A DNA stretch of 10,688 bases from Prevotellaceae bacterium UBA1720 (GCA_002317475.1 DCIS01000035.1:1-10688); one strand, 5' to 3'. Positions 1-7,371 are shown, numbered from the stretch's first letter. Made by a program: numbers and translations. The notes: generated by a model not told the origin, from the letters alone.

Positions 1-99
1 GAAGGAATGAGGAAAGTTCTATTTAGATTCGTCTATACAACAATAATAACAGTAAACAAACTTTACATTCGTGTTTTTGTCAATATCCTTACCGATAAT

Positions 100-873
100 C
101 TATTGTTTTAGTGCCTCAAAAAGGCGTGCGAGGGCTTTCTCTGCGTCCTTTTCCTCTTCCATCAAAGTGACAAACTTACTGCCGATGATGGCACCAGCTG
201 CATTGGCTTGTGCACTCTCCAGGGTCTGTTTGTTGCTGATACCAAAACCAATCATGCGAGGATTGCGAAGATTCATCTGGTTTACCTTATTAAAATAAGC
301 CTGCTTAGACTCGTTGAACTCCTTCTGGGCACCCGTTACGGCAGCCGAGCTAACCATATAAATGAAACCATCGGTATTCTGGTCAATGAAACGGATACGT
401 TCGTCGCTGGTCTCTGGGGTAATGAGCATGATGACACGGACATCATATTTGTCAGCAATAGGTTTTACCTCATTTTGGTAGTCACGGAAGGGTAGATCTG
501 GCATGATTACGCCATCTATACCAATGCGTTGACACTCCTGGAAGAATGCCTCATAACCGAAATGGCAGATAGGATTCATGTAACCCATTAAAACCAACGG
601 AATCTGAACATCCTTGCGTATATCCTCTAACTGAGCAAACAGTTTCTTTAGGGTCATACCATTGCGTAGCGCCTTTGTTGCAGCATCCTGAATCACAGGA
701 CCATCAGCCATAGGATCGCTGAAGGGTATGCCTACCTCAATCATATCAATACCATTGCGTTGCATCGCACGAATAGTGTCACAGGTGCCTTCCAATGTGG
801 GATGTCCAGCACAAAAATAGAGACTCAGAATGCCCTGATTCTTACGGGCGAAAAGTTCGTTTATTCTGTTCAT
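100..873 (-). CDS. trpA: Tryptophan synthase alpha subunit
   Basis: TrpA cleaves indole-3-glycerol phosphate to indole and glyceraldehyde 3-phosphate in the cytoplasm; indole is channelled to TrpB. The 257-residue product is a TIM barrel close to the usual family length. Visible signatures are IEVGIPFSDPMADGP (residues 45-59) with the expected catalytic Glu46 and Asp57, LMGYMNPI (95-102), PDLPF (125-129), FIYMVSSAAVTGA (170-182), the phosphate-binding GFGIS (209-213) and GSKFV (231-235). The start ATG overlaps the trpF stop by 4 bases (ATGA), which suggests translational coupling. It is the last visible gene of the trp operon, while its partner trpB is the first, about 4.5 kb away. No clear intrinsic terminator is seen in the 99 bases downstream, so the transcript may end or continue outside the window. 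Identification is secure. Confidence 0.98.
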   Translation of the reverse strand: MNRINELFARKNQGILSLYFCAGHPTLEGTCDTIRAMQRNGIDMIEVGIPFSDPMADGPVIQDAATKALRNGMTLKKLFAQLEDIRKDVQIPLVLMGYMNPICHFGYEAFFQECQRIGIDGVIMPDLPFRDYQNEVKPIADKYDVRVIMLITPETSDERIRFIDQNTDGFIYMVSSAAVTGAQKEFNESKQAYFNKVNQMNLRNPRMIGFGISNKQTLESAQANAAGAIIGSKFVTLMEEEKDAEKALARLFEALKQ

Positions 874-1478
874 GATCGTATATTTCTTATGAATGTTTCT
901 AATTGTTTGGCGTCCTTAATGGCAGGACTAAGCTCAAAGCGACTATTTAGGTCAATACCTGCAAAGCATGGATGTGTGAAGCTTTTCACTCTTTCCTCGT
1001 CACCAGGACCGATACCCCCAGCAAGGAGGAATGGCGTATTACCGTTGTAAGCCTGTAAGACATCCCAATCAAATTGTTCTCCGCTGCCACCTACACATTT
1101 GCATTTCGTATCAAAGAGGATGTAATCGACTATACCTTCATAGGCATGTGCCTTCTGTACATCTTCCCAGGTTAGAACACTGATGGCCTTGGTTACGGGC
1201 AGTCCTGTGGCAAGCGCAATTTCCCTGCATTGATCGGGTGTTTCCTTGCCATGCAACTGAATCCGGTTGAGTCCGAGCAGCAAGATCATCTCCTGAATGT
1301 ACCAGATGTCTGCATCGACAAAAACGCCAACACGAGTGCACTTAGGCAGATAGGGTGGCAACTCGCTGACGTGGCGTGACGACTTCTGCCAACAGATGAA
1401 TCCCATCCAGTCAGGACTAATTTTTTCTACAGCGCGAATGTTTTCTGCGTCGCGCATACCGCAAACCTTAACAATCAA
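870..1478 (-). CDS. trpF: Phosphoribosylanthranilate isomerase
   Basis: TrpF isomerises N-(5-phosphoribosyl)anthranilate to the carboxyphenylamino-deoxyribulose phosphate used by TrpC. The 202-residue protein is a normal-length stand-alone TIM barrel. It begins with the KVCGMRD motif, with general-base Cys6, and continues with GVFVDADI (51-58), LNRIQLHG (70-77), the general-acid region ILFDTK with Asp123, GGSGEQFDW (130-138), LLAGGIGPGD (151-160) and GIDLNSRFE (174-182). The last stretch corresponds to the family phosphate-binding segment usually written D-x-S-S-G-V-E; here the Gly-Val is Arg-Phe, a difference also seen, as I recall, in Bacteroidetes relatives. It starts 14 bases after trpC and overlaps trpA by 4 bases. 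TrpF and TrpC are separate here, not fused as in E. coli. Confidence 0.97.
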   Translation of the reverse strand: MIVKVCGMRDAENIRAVEKISPDWMGFICWQKSSRHVSELPPYLPKCTRVGVFVDADIWYIQEMILLLGLNRIQLHGKETPDQCREIALATGLPVTKAISVLTWEDVQKAHAYEGIVDYILFDTKCKCVGGSGEQFDWDVLQAYNGNTPFLLAGGIGPGDEERVKSFTHPCFAGIDLNSRFELSPAIKDAKQLETFIRNIRS

Positions 1479-1492
1479 TCGAGAAGCAATTT

Positions 1493-2284
1493 TTATATTT
1501 CGAGTATGAATTCCTTCAATGCAGCACCAGGATTGGCAGCACGCATGAAATGCTCTCCCATGAGGAAACCACGATAACCCACCTTGCGAAGCAGACGTAT
1601 TGTCTCAGGATTTGAGATACCACTTTCGCTTACCAATACACGGTCGTGAGGTAGTTTGTCGTACATCTGGAAGGAGTTGTCTACCGTGGTGTGGAACGTA
1701 CCCAAATCACGATTATTCACACCAATCATATCAGCATCTAATTCGCAGTAATCCAATTCCTTCTCACCATGAACTTCAAGTAATACCTCAAGTTGCAACT
1801 GATGAGCCATTTCTATGAGCGACTTACACTCACTGATGGACAGTTCTGCAGCTATCAGAAGTACGGCATCTGCCATGATTCGGCGAGCTTGAAAGAGCTG
1901 ATATTCGTCGATAATGAACTCCTTTCTCAGGATGGGAATATTGACCGTAGGGCGTGCAATCTCAATGAACTTCATCTGACCGCCAAAATACTTCTCATCC
2001 GTAAGTATACTTAGGGCAGAAGCGCCATTCTGGGCATACGAGGCGGGAATAACATCAGCCTTACCTTCCTCCTTGATCCAACCCTTTGAAGGCGATTTAC
2101 GCTTGAATTCTGCTATAATACCGTATGGTGATTCTGCAAGATTCTGCTTCATCGAACGTATCTCAACCCCATCTGCCATTTGCCTTTCAACGATGGCATA
2201 GAGTTCCTTAGCTGGCAGGTCATACTTTTGTTGCTCCACCTCTTTGCGTTTCCATGCAACTATCTCGTCTAAAACGTCTTTCAT
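1493..2284 (-). CDS. trpC: Indole-3-glycerol phosphate synthase
   Basis: TrpC closes the indole ring, turning carboxyphenylamino-deoxyribulose phosphate into indole-3-glycerol phosphate with loss of CO2 and water. It is a single-domain TIM barrel of 263 residues, the usual size. Diagnostic segments are IIAEFKRKSPSKG (56-68) with Glu59 and Lys61, SILTDEKYFGG (92-102), ILRKEFIIDEYQ (118-129) with the catalytic Lys121, LLEVH (168-172) with Glu170, IGVNNRDL (187-194), and VSESGIS plus FLMGEHFM near the C-terminus. The start is the ATG at 2284, preceded by a 54-base A+T-rich spacer from trpD, the widest gap in the operon. No terminator or convincing promoter is visible in that gap. Confidence 0.98.
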   Translation of the reverse strand: MKDVLDEIVAWKRKEVEQQKYDLPAKELYAIVERQMADGVEIRSMKQNLAESPYGIIAEFKRKSPSKGWIKEEGKADVIPASYAQNGASALSILTDEKYFGGQMKFIEIARPTVNIPILRKEFIIDEYQLFQARRIMADAVLLIAAELSISECKSLIEMAHQLQLEVLLEVHGEKELDYCELDADMIGVNNRDLGTFHTTVDNSFQMYDKLPHDRVLVSESGISNPETIRLLRKVGYRGFLMGEHFMRAANPGAALKEFILEI

Positions 2285-2338
2285 ACGAATTTAGAATTGA
2301 AAAGTGATAATTAAAATTTTGAAAAGGTGAATGAAGGG

Positions 2339-3334
2339 TTATGAGTTGATCTCTACGAACTTCTTGAAACAAGCCAAGGCTTTGCCACTTTCTAATGATT
2401 CGCGTGCGATATTAATGGAGTCAGCCATACTGAGGTTAGCATCCATCACACTGATACCACATGCAGAATTGGCGATGACTACGCTCTTTTGTGCCTCTGT
2501 AGCTGTACCCTCAAGGACGGCATCAAAGATCTTCATCGCATCCTCAGCAGTAGCACCACCAAAGATTTCTTCCTGCTTTACATACTTCAGACCCAAATCA
2601 ACGGGAGTGAGCACCTTCTCGAAATTGTTGGTGCAGATCTTGAAACCACTGGTAAGCGAAATTTCATCGTATCCATCGTAGGAAGTGATGACGCCATAGT
2701 TGTCACCCAACTTCTGATGTACATTGGTGTAAAGGCGCAGCTGACTCTGGTTTGCTGTACCGTGTAATGAGTTCTTGGGATGGCAGGGATTCACCAAGGG
2801 ACCGAGCAGATTGAAACAGGTGGGTACAGCAAGTGCCTTGCGGGTAGGACCAACGAACTTCATGCCGTATGCGAAAAGGGGAGCATGAAGATAGCAGATG
2901 CCTGCTTCATCCAGACTCTTCTTCAAAACATCCATATCATCGGTGAATTTCACCCCATGTCCTTGCAGTACGTTGCTTGCTCCGCTCACGCTTGTGCTTC
3001 CTCCATTGCCATGTTTAGTAACCTTGTAGCCAGCACCTGCAATGACGAATGCAGAACAAGTGGAGATATTGAATGTATTCTTTCCATCACCACCTGTACC
3101 CACAATATCAAGGGTATTGAAGTCATCAAAATCCACACGCTTGCCTGTTTCTAGCAATCCCTGACGGAAACCCAGCAGTTCGTCAACTGTAACGCCACGA
3201 GCTTGTAGTGCCATCAGAAGAGCAGCAATCTGTTGTACATTATATTGCTCCTTGACGATATTGAGCATAATTTGGTGAGTATCTTCCTGTGTCAGGGTCT
3301 CACCCTCTATGAGTCTTAATAGATATTGTTTCAT
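2339..3334 (-). CDS. trpD: Anthranilate phosphoribosyltransferase
   Basis: TrpD transfers phosphoribose from PRPP to anthranilate. At 331 residues it matches the stand-alone family length; there is no fused TrpG domain. The N-terminal helical domain is followed by the PRPP-binding GTGGDGKNTFNIST segment (79-92), KHGN (107-110) and PTCFNLLGPLVNP, all expected. The loop after KHGN reads GGSTSVSGASN, where many proteobacterial enzymes have R-x-x-S-S-x-x-G-S-A-D. The Arg usually after KHGN is therefore Gly, probably a lineage variant because the rest of the site is intact. The gene begins 6 bases after the trpG stop codon and is separated from trpC by 54 bases. Confidence 0.98.
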   Translation of the reverse strand: MKQYLLRLIEGETLTQEDTHQIMLNIVKEQYNVQQIAALLMALQARGVTVDELLGFRQGLLETGKRVDFDDFNTLDIVGTGGDGKNTFNISTCSAFVIAGAGYKVTKHGNGGSTSVSGASNVLQGHGVKFTDDMDVLKKSLDEAGICYLHAPLFAYGMKFVGPTRKALAVPTCFNLLGPLVNPCHPKNSLHGTANQSQLRLYTNVHQKLGDNYGVITSYDGYDEISLTSGFKICTNNFEKVLTPVDLGLKYVKQEEIFGGATAEDAMKIFDAVLEGTATEAQKSVVIANSACGISVMDANLSMADSINIARESLESGKALACFKKFVEINS

Positions 3335-3340
3335 ATTGAA

Positions 3341-3904
3341 TTAGTGTTTTAACCAGTTGCCAATAATAATTTTTCCATCAGGGGTCAGTACGCTTTCGGG
3401 ATGATACTGGATACCTCGGATATCGTATTCCTTGTGTCGAAGAGACATAATGAAACCTTCGTCTGAAACAGATGTTACCTCCAGACATTCGGGGAAATCC
3501 TTTGTATCTACCACCCACGAATGATAACGTCCAATGGTAATGTTCTCAGGTAGTCCTTCGAAGATATAATCTTTAACAATAATGTTGGAAGGAGTAGCCA
3601 CGCCATGAACAACCTCACCGATATTGGTGAGCTTTCCACCGAAACTTTCACCGATAGCCTGATGACCAAGACAAACACCAAGAATGGGTTTCTTACCAGC
3701 GTATGCCTTGATGACATCAAGCAGCAATCCTGCCTCAGAGGGAATACCAGGACCTGGTGAGAGGATAATCTTGTCAAACGCTTCCAATTGACTCATCTCA
3801 AACTGATCATTACGATAAACGGTAACCTCAGTACCAAGTTCCTTAACCAGATGGCTCAAGTTGTAGGTAAATGAGTCATAATTGTCTATAATAACTATTT
3901 TCAT
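3341..3904 (-). CDS. trpG: Anthranilate synthase component II (glutamine amidotransferase)
   Basis: TrpG hydrolyses glutamine and passes ammonia to TrpE for anthranilate synthesis. The 187-residue protein is a class I glutamine amidotransferase with the full catalytic triad: Cys78 in GVCLGHQAIGESFGG, and His168 and Glu170 in IQYHPES. It starts with the typical IIDNYDSFTYNL and carries LSPGPG (48-53) and YHSWVV (127-132). Its ATG overlaps the trpE stop codon by 4 bases (ATGA), fitting coupled synthesis of two subunits of one complex. The same fold serves as PabA in folate synthesis, and a shared role is possible. The position between trpE and trpD makes the tryptophan role clear. Confidence 0.97.
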   Translation of the reverse strand: MKIVIIDNYDSFTYNLSHLVKELGTEVTVYRNDQFEMSQLEAFDKIILSPGPGIPSEAGLLLDVIKAYAGKKPILGVCLGHQAIGESFGGKLTNIGEVVHGVATPSNIIVKDYIFEGLPENITIGRYHSWVVDTKDFPECLEVTSVSDEGFIMSLRHKEYDIRGIQYHPESVLTPDGKIIIGNWLKH

Positions 3905-5313
3905 AATGTCTCTGCAATATTGATGGCCTTTCTAAGGGCACCCAGTTTGTGATTTACTTCCTGTAGTTCATATTCCACATCGCTCTTGGCTACAATACCA
4001 CTACCTGCTTGGAACCAAAGTTCGTTGTTACGGCTGACAAAAGTACGGATAACGATGGCTTGGTTGAGGCTCTTGTCAAAGCCAATAAAACCAATGCATC
4101 CACCGTATGCACCACGGTTATGTGGCTCATATTCAGAGATGAGTTGCATGGCACGTACCTTAGGCGCACCAGACAATGTACCTGCGGGGAATGTGTCGAT
4201 AAAGGCCTTGATAGGATCAGCACCTTCGTCCAGCGTACCACTAACACGACTCACGAGGTGAATAACGTGACTATAGAACTGCATATCTTTGTAGAAGTCC
4301 ACATGTACACCATGACAATTGCGACTGAGGTCATTGCGAGCCAGATCCACCAACATCACATGCTCGGCATTTTCCTTTGGGTCATTACGAAGATATTCGG
4401 CCAGTTGTCTGTCTCGCTCGTTGTTTCCTGTACGGGGAGTAGTACCTGCAATAGGGTCGATGTAGGCTTGATAAGTACCGTTGGATTCGTGGGAAATACG
4501 GCAATGTGTCTCGGGACTTGAACCGAAGATGCGGAAACCACCAAAATCGAAATAGAACAGATAAGGACTGGGGTTGATACTACGAAGGGCACGATAGAGC
4601 TTGAAGTCATCTCCCTCATATTTCTGCTTGAAACGGCGTGCCAATACTATCTGAAAAACGTCACCTCGCAGACAATGCTTGATGCCACGACGGATATTCT
4701 CTCGATGCTCATCGTCGGTGATAGTAGACCAGTAATCCCCAACAGGACGGAAATCGTATGCTTGATAGGCACGATTGCGGCAATCGCGTTCCAACTGATC
4801 CAGATCGTCTTCCTCGCCTTCAGAAAGCAGTTCGATAAGAATCAAGCTGTTATTGAAATGGTCAAAGACAATAACATCCTTATATAAAATATAAATAAGG
4901 TCTGGTGCATCATTCTCTGCCTGTGTCTCATCCTTTACAGCGATATTCTCGAAATAGCGAACTGCATTGAATGATGTATAACCGTAGAGTCCGCAATAAT
5001 TAGCGTTTTCACCGGTGATTTCGAATGATTCAATGAATTCGTTGATCAGTTGTGCCGAACCGTATTCCTGATCAATAGGATGTTCTACGATAGTTCCATC
5101 AGGGTATTTCAGTTTACCCATGCCATGCTCAATGCTGACGCTGGCAATAGGATGCAGGCCGATGAAAGACTTGGAGTTCTCGCCGCCGTGATAATCAGAC
5201 GATTCCATCAAGGCAGACTGAGGATAGGCATCACGTACACGCAGATACGTGGATACGGGTGTCACCAAGTCACCAAGGATGGTTTTGGATGCTGTATGAT
5301 ATTTGTAATTCAT
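3901..5313 (-). CDS. trpE: Anthranilate synthase component I
   Basis: TrpE converts chorismate to anthranilate, the committed step, using ammonia from TrpG. The 470-residue protein has an N-terminal anthranilate synthase domain followed by a chorismate-binding domain. ALMESSD (34-40) matches the L-L-E-S type segment that binds the feedback inhibitor tryptophan, so end-product inhibition is probably kept. Chorismate-domain signatures are FGSSPE (263-268), DPIAGTTPR (286-294), AEHVMLVDLARND (316-328), GTLSGAPKVRAM (378-389) and AGSGIVAKSDVEYE (436-449). The start ATG at 5313 lies 11 bases after the trpB stop. PabB and menaquinone or siderophore isochorismate synthases share this fold, but the Ser in ESS, the PIAGT motif and the operon context all favour TrpE. 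Confidence 0.98.
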   Translation of the reverse strand: MNYKYHTASKTILGDLVTPVSTYLRVRDAYPQSALMESSDYHGGENSKSFIGLHPIASVSIEHGMGKLKYPDGTIVEHPIDQEYGSAQLINEFIESFEITGENANYCGLYGYTSFNAVRYFENIAVKDETQAENDAPDLIYILYKDVIVFDHFNNSLILIELLSEGEEDDLDQLERDCRNRAYQAYDFRPVGDYWSTITDDEHRENIRRGIKHCLRGDVFQIVLARRFKQKYEGDDFKLYRALRSINPSPYLFYFDFGGFRIFGSSPETHCRISHESNGTYQAYIDPIAGTTPRTGNNERDRQLAEYLRNDPKENAEHVMLVDLARNDLSRNCHGVHVDFYKDMQFYSHVIHLVSRVSGTLDEGADPIKAFIDTFPAGTLSGAPKVRAMQLISEYEPHNRGAYGGCIGFIGFDKSLNQAIVIRTFVSRNNELWFQAGSGIVAKSDVEYELQEVNHKLGALRKAINIAETL

Positions 5314-5324
5314 TACTCTGGCTA

Positions 5325-6521
5325 TTATTTGTATTCCTCAGGTTTGTTTGCAAGATAAGTGTCAAGGTCCTTGTCACCACGTCCACTTACTGTCAATACT
5401 ACTACCGTATCCTTAGTAAACTGGTCTTTTACCTTGGGCAAAAGAGCCAGAGCATGAGCACTTTCAAGGGCAGGAATAATACCCTCCATACGTGTCAACT
5501 CGAACGCAGCTTTAAGGGCTTCATCATCATTGGCGGGAAGAACCTGAGCACGACCACTCTCATAGAGATTACAATGGATAGGACCTGTTCCAGGATAGTC
5601 AAGACCAGCAGAGATAGAGTAGGGTTCTACGATCTGACCATCATCTGTCTGCATCAGTTTGATACGACTACCATGCAAGATACCCACTGTACCTACTTGC
5701 ATACTCGCAGCTGTTTCACCACTTTCAATACCGAGACCTCCAGCCTCACCTAAAACAATCTTAACTCGCTCATCATCAAGGTAATGATAGATAGTACCTG
5801 CAGCATTACTTCCACCGCCTACACATGCCATCAAGTAGTCAGGATAATCGCGACCAATCTTCTCCTCAAGCTGCCATTTGATCTCCTCAGAGATAACACT
5901 CTGCAAGCGTGCTACCATATCGGGATATGGATGAGGACCAACGGTAGAACCAATGATATAGAACGTATCAGAGGGATGGCAACACCAGTCACGGATTGCC
6001 TCGTTGGTGGCGTCCTTCAGGGTCTTGTTGCCACTTTGCACAGGAACAACTGTTGCTCCAAGCATTTTCATACGTTCTACGTTGACGTGTTGACGCTGTA
6101 CATCCAATGCACCTTGGTAAACCGTACAAGGCATATTCATCAAGGCACAAGCTGTAGCCGTAGCTACGCCATGCTGTCCAGCACCTGTCTCAGCAATGAT
6201 GCGCTTTTTACCCATCTTTTTGGCCAAAAGTATCTGTCCAAGTGCATTGTTGATCTTGTGCGCACCTGTATGATTCAAGTCTTCACGCTTCAGATAAAGC
6301 TGACAACCGTATTTCTCGCTCATGCGTTTAGCATAGTAAAGGGGAGAAGGACGACCTACATAGTCCTTCAGAAGGGCATAGTATTCGTCATGAAACTCCT
6401 TACTCTCGATGATGGGCAAGTACTGCTTTTTCAGGTTCTCAACGGTGTGATAAAGTATCTCAGGGATGTAAGCCCCACCAAACTCACCATAATAGCCGTT
6501 TTCGTCTACGTTGTATGTCAT
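5325..6521 (-). CDS. trpB: Tryptophan synthase beta subunit
   Basis: TrpB condenses indole with serine in a PLP-dependent reaction, as an alpha2-beta2 complex with TrpA. The 398 residues match the standard TrpB1 type, not the longer TrpB2 type. Key segments are GEFGGAYIPE near the N-terminus, HTGAHKIN (84-91) with the PLP Schiff-base Lys89, AETGAGQHG with catalytic Glu111, the phosphate-binding CVGGGSNA (233-240), GLDYPGTGP and VLTVSGRGDKD near the C-terminus. It is the promoter-proximal gene of the operon, so it is the first cistron controlled by the attenuator 54 bases upstream of its ATG. The untranslated segment just before the start is rich in A and has AAAGGAT directly before ATG, too close for a standard Shine-Dalgarno. 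Confidence 0.98.
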   Translation of the reverse strand: MTYNVDENGYYGEFGGAYIPEILYHTVENLKKQYLPIIESKEFHDEYYALLKDYVGRPSPLYYAKRMSEKYGCQLYLKREDLNHTGAHKINNALGQILLAKKMGKKRIIAETGAGQHGVATATACALMNMPCTVYQGALDVQRQHVNVERMKMLGATVVPVQSGNKTLKDATNEAIRDWCCHPSDTFYIIGSTVGPHPYPDMVARLQSVISEEIKWQLEEKIGRDYPDYLMACVGGGSNAAGTIYHYLDDERVKIVLGEAGGLGIESGETAASMQVGTVGILHGSRIKLMQTDDGQIVEPYSISAGLDYPGTGPIHCNLYESGRAQVLPANDDEALKAAFELTRMEGIIPALESAHALALLPKVKDQFTKDTVVVLTVSGRGDKDLDTYLANKPEEYK

Positions 6522-6575
6522 ATCCTTTGTTTGTTTTATTATCCAAATAATGTTATCTGTCTCGTCTTGGGTCTT

Positions 6576-6610
6576 AAAAAAAGAACCTCCCGTAAGTACG
6601 AAAGGTTCTT
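6576..6610 (-). terminator. Intrinsic terminator of the trp attenuator
   Basis: Read on the minus strand, an 8-bp perfect stem AAGAACCT/AGGTTCTT (6610-6603 with 6588-6581) continues through two G-U pairs and a CGT/ACG helix to an ACTT tetraloop. This gives about 13 bp, followed directly by a run of T (6580-6576). It lies inside the leader, before trpB and after the leader ORF, so it would stop transcription before the structural genes. The 7 bases ACTTACG in its loop and descending arm (6597-6591) are exactly complementary to CGTAAGT at the leader ORF stop codon (6661-6655), giving an alternative pairing that would break the terminator. The hairpin is seen directly; termination in vivo is inferred. 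Confidence 0.92.
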
Positions 6611-6656
6611 CTCTGTTCTATGCATGTCCGTTTACATAGGGGCGCGACCATTTGAC

Positions 6657-6716
6657 TTACGATTTTTTGAATCCCAAGCTGTGCCAACGCCAATATGTAC
6701 GTGTCATTTGTCTCAT
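6657..6716 (-). CDS. trpL: trp leader peptide (19 aa, Trp-Arg-Trp)
   Basis: The ORF encodes MRQMTRTYWRWHSLGFKKS and ends with TAA at 6659-6657. Trp is normally rare, yet codons 9 and 11 are both TGG, immediately before the attenuator structures; this is the classic sign of a leader peptide that senses charged tRNA-Trp. The stop codon sits inside the anti-terminator arm. The first ATG (6716) is only a few bases downstream of the expected transcription start, so translation would be leaderless or nearly so. The in-frame ATG at codon 4 (6707) would give a 16-residue peptide with both Trp codons and a slightly longer 5' UTR. The peptide itself probably has no function beyond sensing. Confidence 0.85.
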   Translation of the reverse strand: MRQMTRTYWRWHSLGFKKS

Positions 6717-6724
6717 AACGTTTG

Positions 6725-6756
6725 CAAAGTAACAACAATTCTTTCAAATAGACAAA
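6725..6756 (-). promoter_or_regulatory. Predicted trp operon promoter (Bacteroidetes type)
   Basis: On the minus strand there is a TTTG at 6756-6753, a 20-base spacer, then TTACTTTG at 6732-6725. This matches the Bacteroidetes consensus TTTG-N19-21-TAnnTTTG except for T instead of A at the second position of the -7 box. The predicted start is near 6721-6718, just before the leader ORF. It lies 63 bp downstream of the stop codon of the preceding same-strand gene. Confidence 0.75.
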
Positions 6757-6819
6757 CTTTTGGGCAGAAAAATATTAATTTGTCGCAAAAATGTGAGTTT
6801 TCCCAATAATCCTCTTTGT

Positions 6820-7347
6820 CTATTTCTCTACAGTAAAGCCATAAACGGTGATATCTCCGTATTCATTCGATGGTTTTGCTGAGGTATCTACAATCACATA
6901 CTCTCCTGGTGAAAGCGGTTGAAGTGGGGTGATTTTATAACGCTCGTCAGGGAGCAGTTCGATACGGAACGTTGTCAGATCGATATAGAGTGGATTACAA
7001 TCTTCCAGTTTGATCTTTGGGAACTTACGGTACTGTTTCTTCTGCTTCATCTTCACGATGAGATAGTCGTGTAAAGTACCCCCTTGCGTTTTGAGTACAA
7101 AAGTAGGACGGTTACTTTCGGCTAACTGGCGTGAACGTGGTCCCCACACATATCGTTGACTCTTAGCCTTCGTTTCAGCAATATCTGCTATCTTCCATCC
7201 TGGTTTGATTTCGGTTTGAGTGGAGACACCATTAAGTTCATATAATTGGTTGTTGATGCTCATCCATGCTACTGTGTTCAGTTTCTGGGCATGACTCGCT
7301 GAACAAATAATGAGGCAAAGAAATAGGGTAGTGATAATCTTTTTCAT
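6820..7347 (-). CDS. Small exported protein of unknown function
   Basis: I do not recognise the family. The 175-residue product starts with a clear Sec signal peptide: MKK, a hydrophobic core (residues 4-16) and S-H-A followed by Gln, giving likely signal peptidase I cleavage after Ala20. The Cys at 15 is not in a good lipobox, so a lipoprotein is less likely. The mature part, about 155 residues, has no membrane segment. It is rich in Lys and Tyr, with alternating polar and hydrophobic stretches and an LSPGEYVIVDTS segment near the C-terminus, suggesting a beta-rich periplasmic or surface domain. The gene has its own predicted promoter and is on the same strand as the trp operon, but that operon starts from a separate promoter downstream. 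A functional link to tryptophan is not supported. Confidence 0.85.
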   Translation of the reverse strand: MKKIITTLFLCLIICSASHAQKLNTVAWMSINNQLYELNGVSTQTEIKPGWKIADIAETKAKSQRYVWGPRSRQLAESNRPTFVLKTQGGTLHDYLIVKMKQKKQYRKFPKIKLEDCNPLYIDLTTFRIELLPDERYKITPLQPLSPGEYVIVDTSAKPSNEYGDITVYGFTVEK

Positions 7348-7371
7348 TCTCTAATAGTGTTTTTTGCATGC

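Larger units (their letters stand above)
6576..6719 (-). promoter_or_regulatory. trp operon leader (ribosome-mediated attenuator)
   Basis: The leader RNA has, in order: a short ORF with two Trp codons; an anti-terminator arm CGTAAGT (6661-6655) spanning the ORF stop codon; a hairpin CTATGTA/TGCATAG (6639-6633 with 6624-6618); and the terminator. A ribosome stalled at the Trp codons (6692-6684) for lack of charged tRNA-Trp would leave CGTAAGT free to pair with ACTTACG (6597-6591) and block the terminator. A ribosome reaching the stop codon would cover CGTAAGT and allow termination. A further helix, GGCGT/GCGCC (6691-6687 with 6645-6641), would enclose part of the Trp codon region and might act as a pause hairpin. 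I believe this corresponds to the published 'Bacteroid-trp' RNA motif, but I cannot run a covariance search. Confidence 0.85.

Noticed and set aside
1..99. Terminator or start of another gene downstream of trpA
   Set aside because: No hairpin with a T run and no ORF of useful length can be seen; the stretch is A+T-rich and too short to judge.
2285..2338. The 54-bp A+T-rich gap between trpD and trpC as an internal promoter or terminator
   Set aside because: It has AAAATTTT-like palindromic stretches but no TTTG/TAnnTTTG pair on the minus strand, no G+C-rich stem and no T run after a stem.
5784..6809. Long plus-strand open frame of 341 codons across trpB and the trp leader
   Set aside because: It is antisense to trpB, has an unnatural composition rich in Cys, Thr and Leu, shows no domain, and runs through the attenuator. 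It is a shadow of trpB codon use.
6757..6819. Terminator between the exported-protein gene and the trp promoter (TTGGG ... CCCAA inverted repeat)
   Set aside because: The arms are 5 bp and separated by a long A+T-rich loop, with no T run after the second arm; too weak to call.
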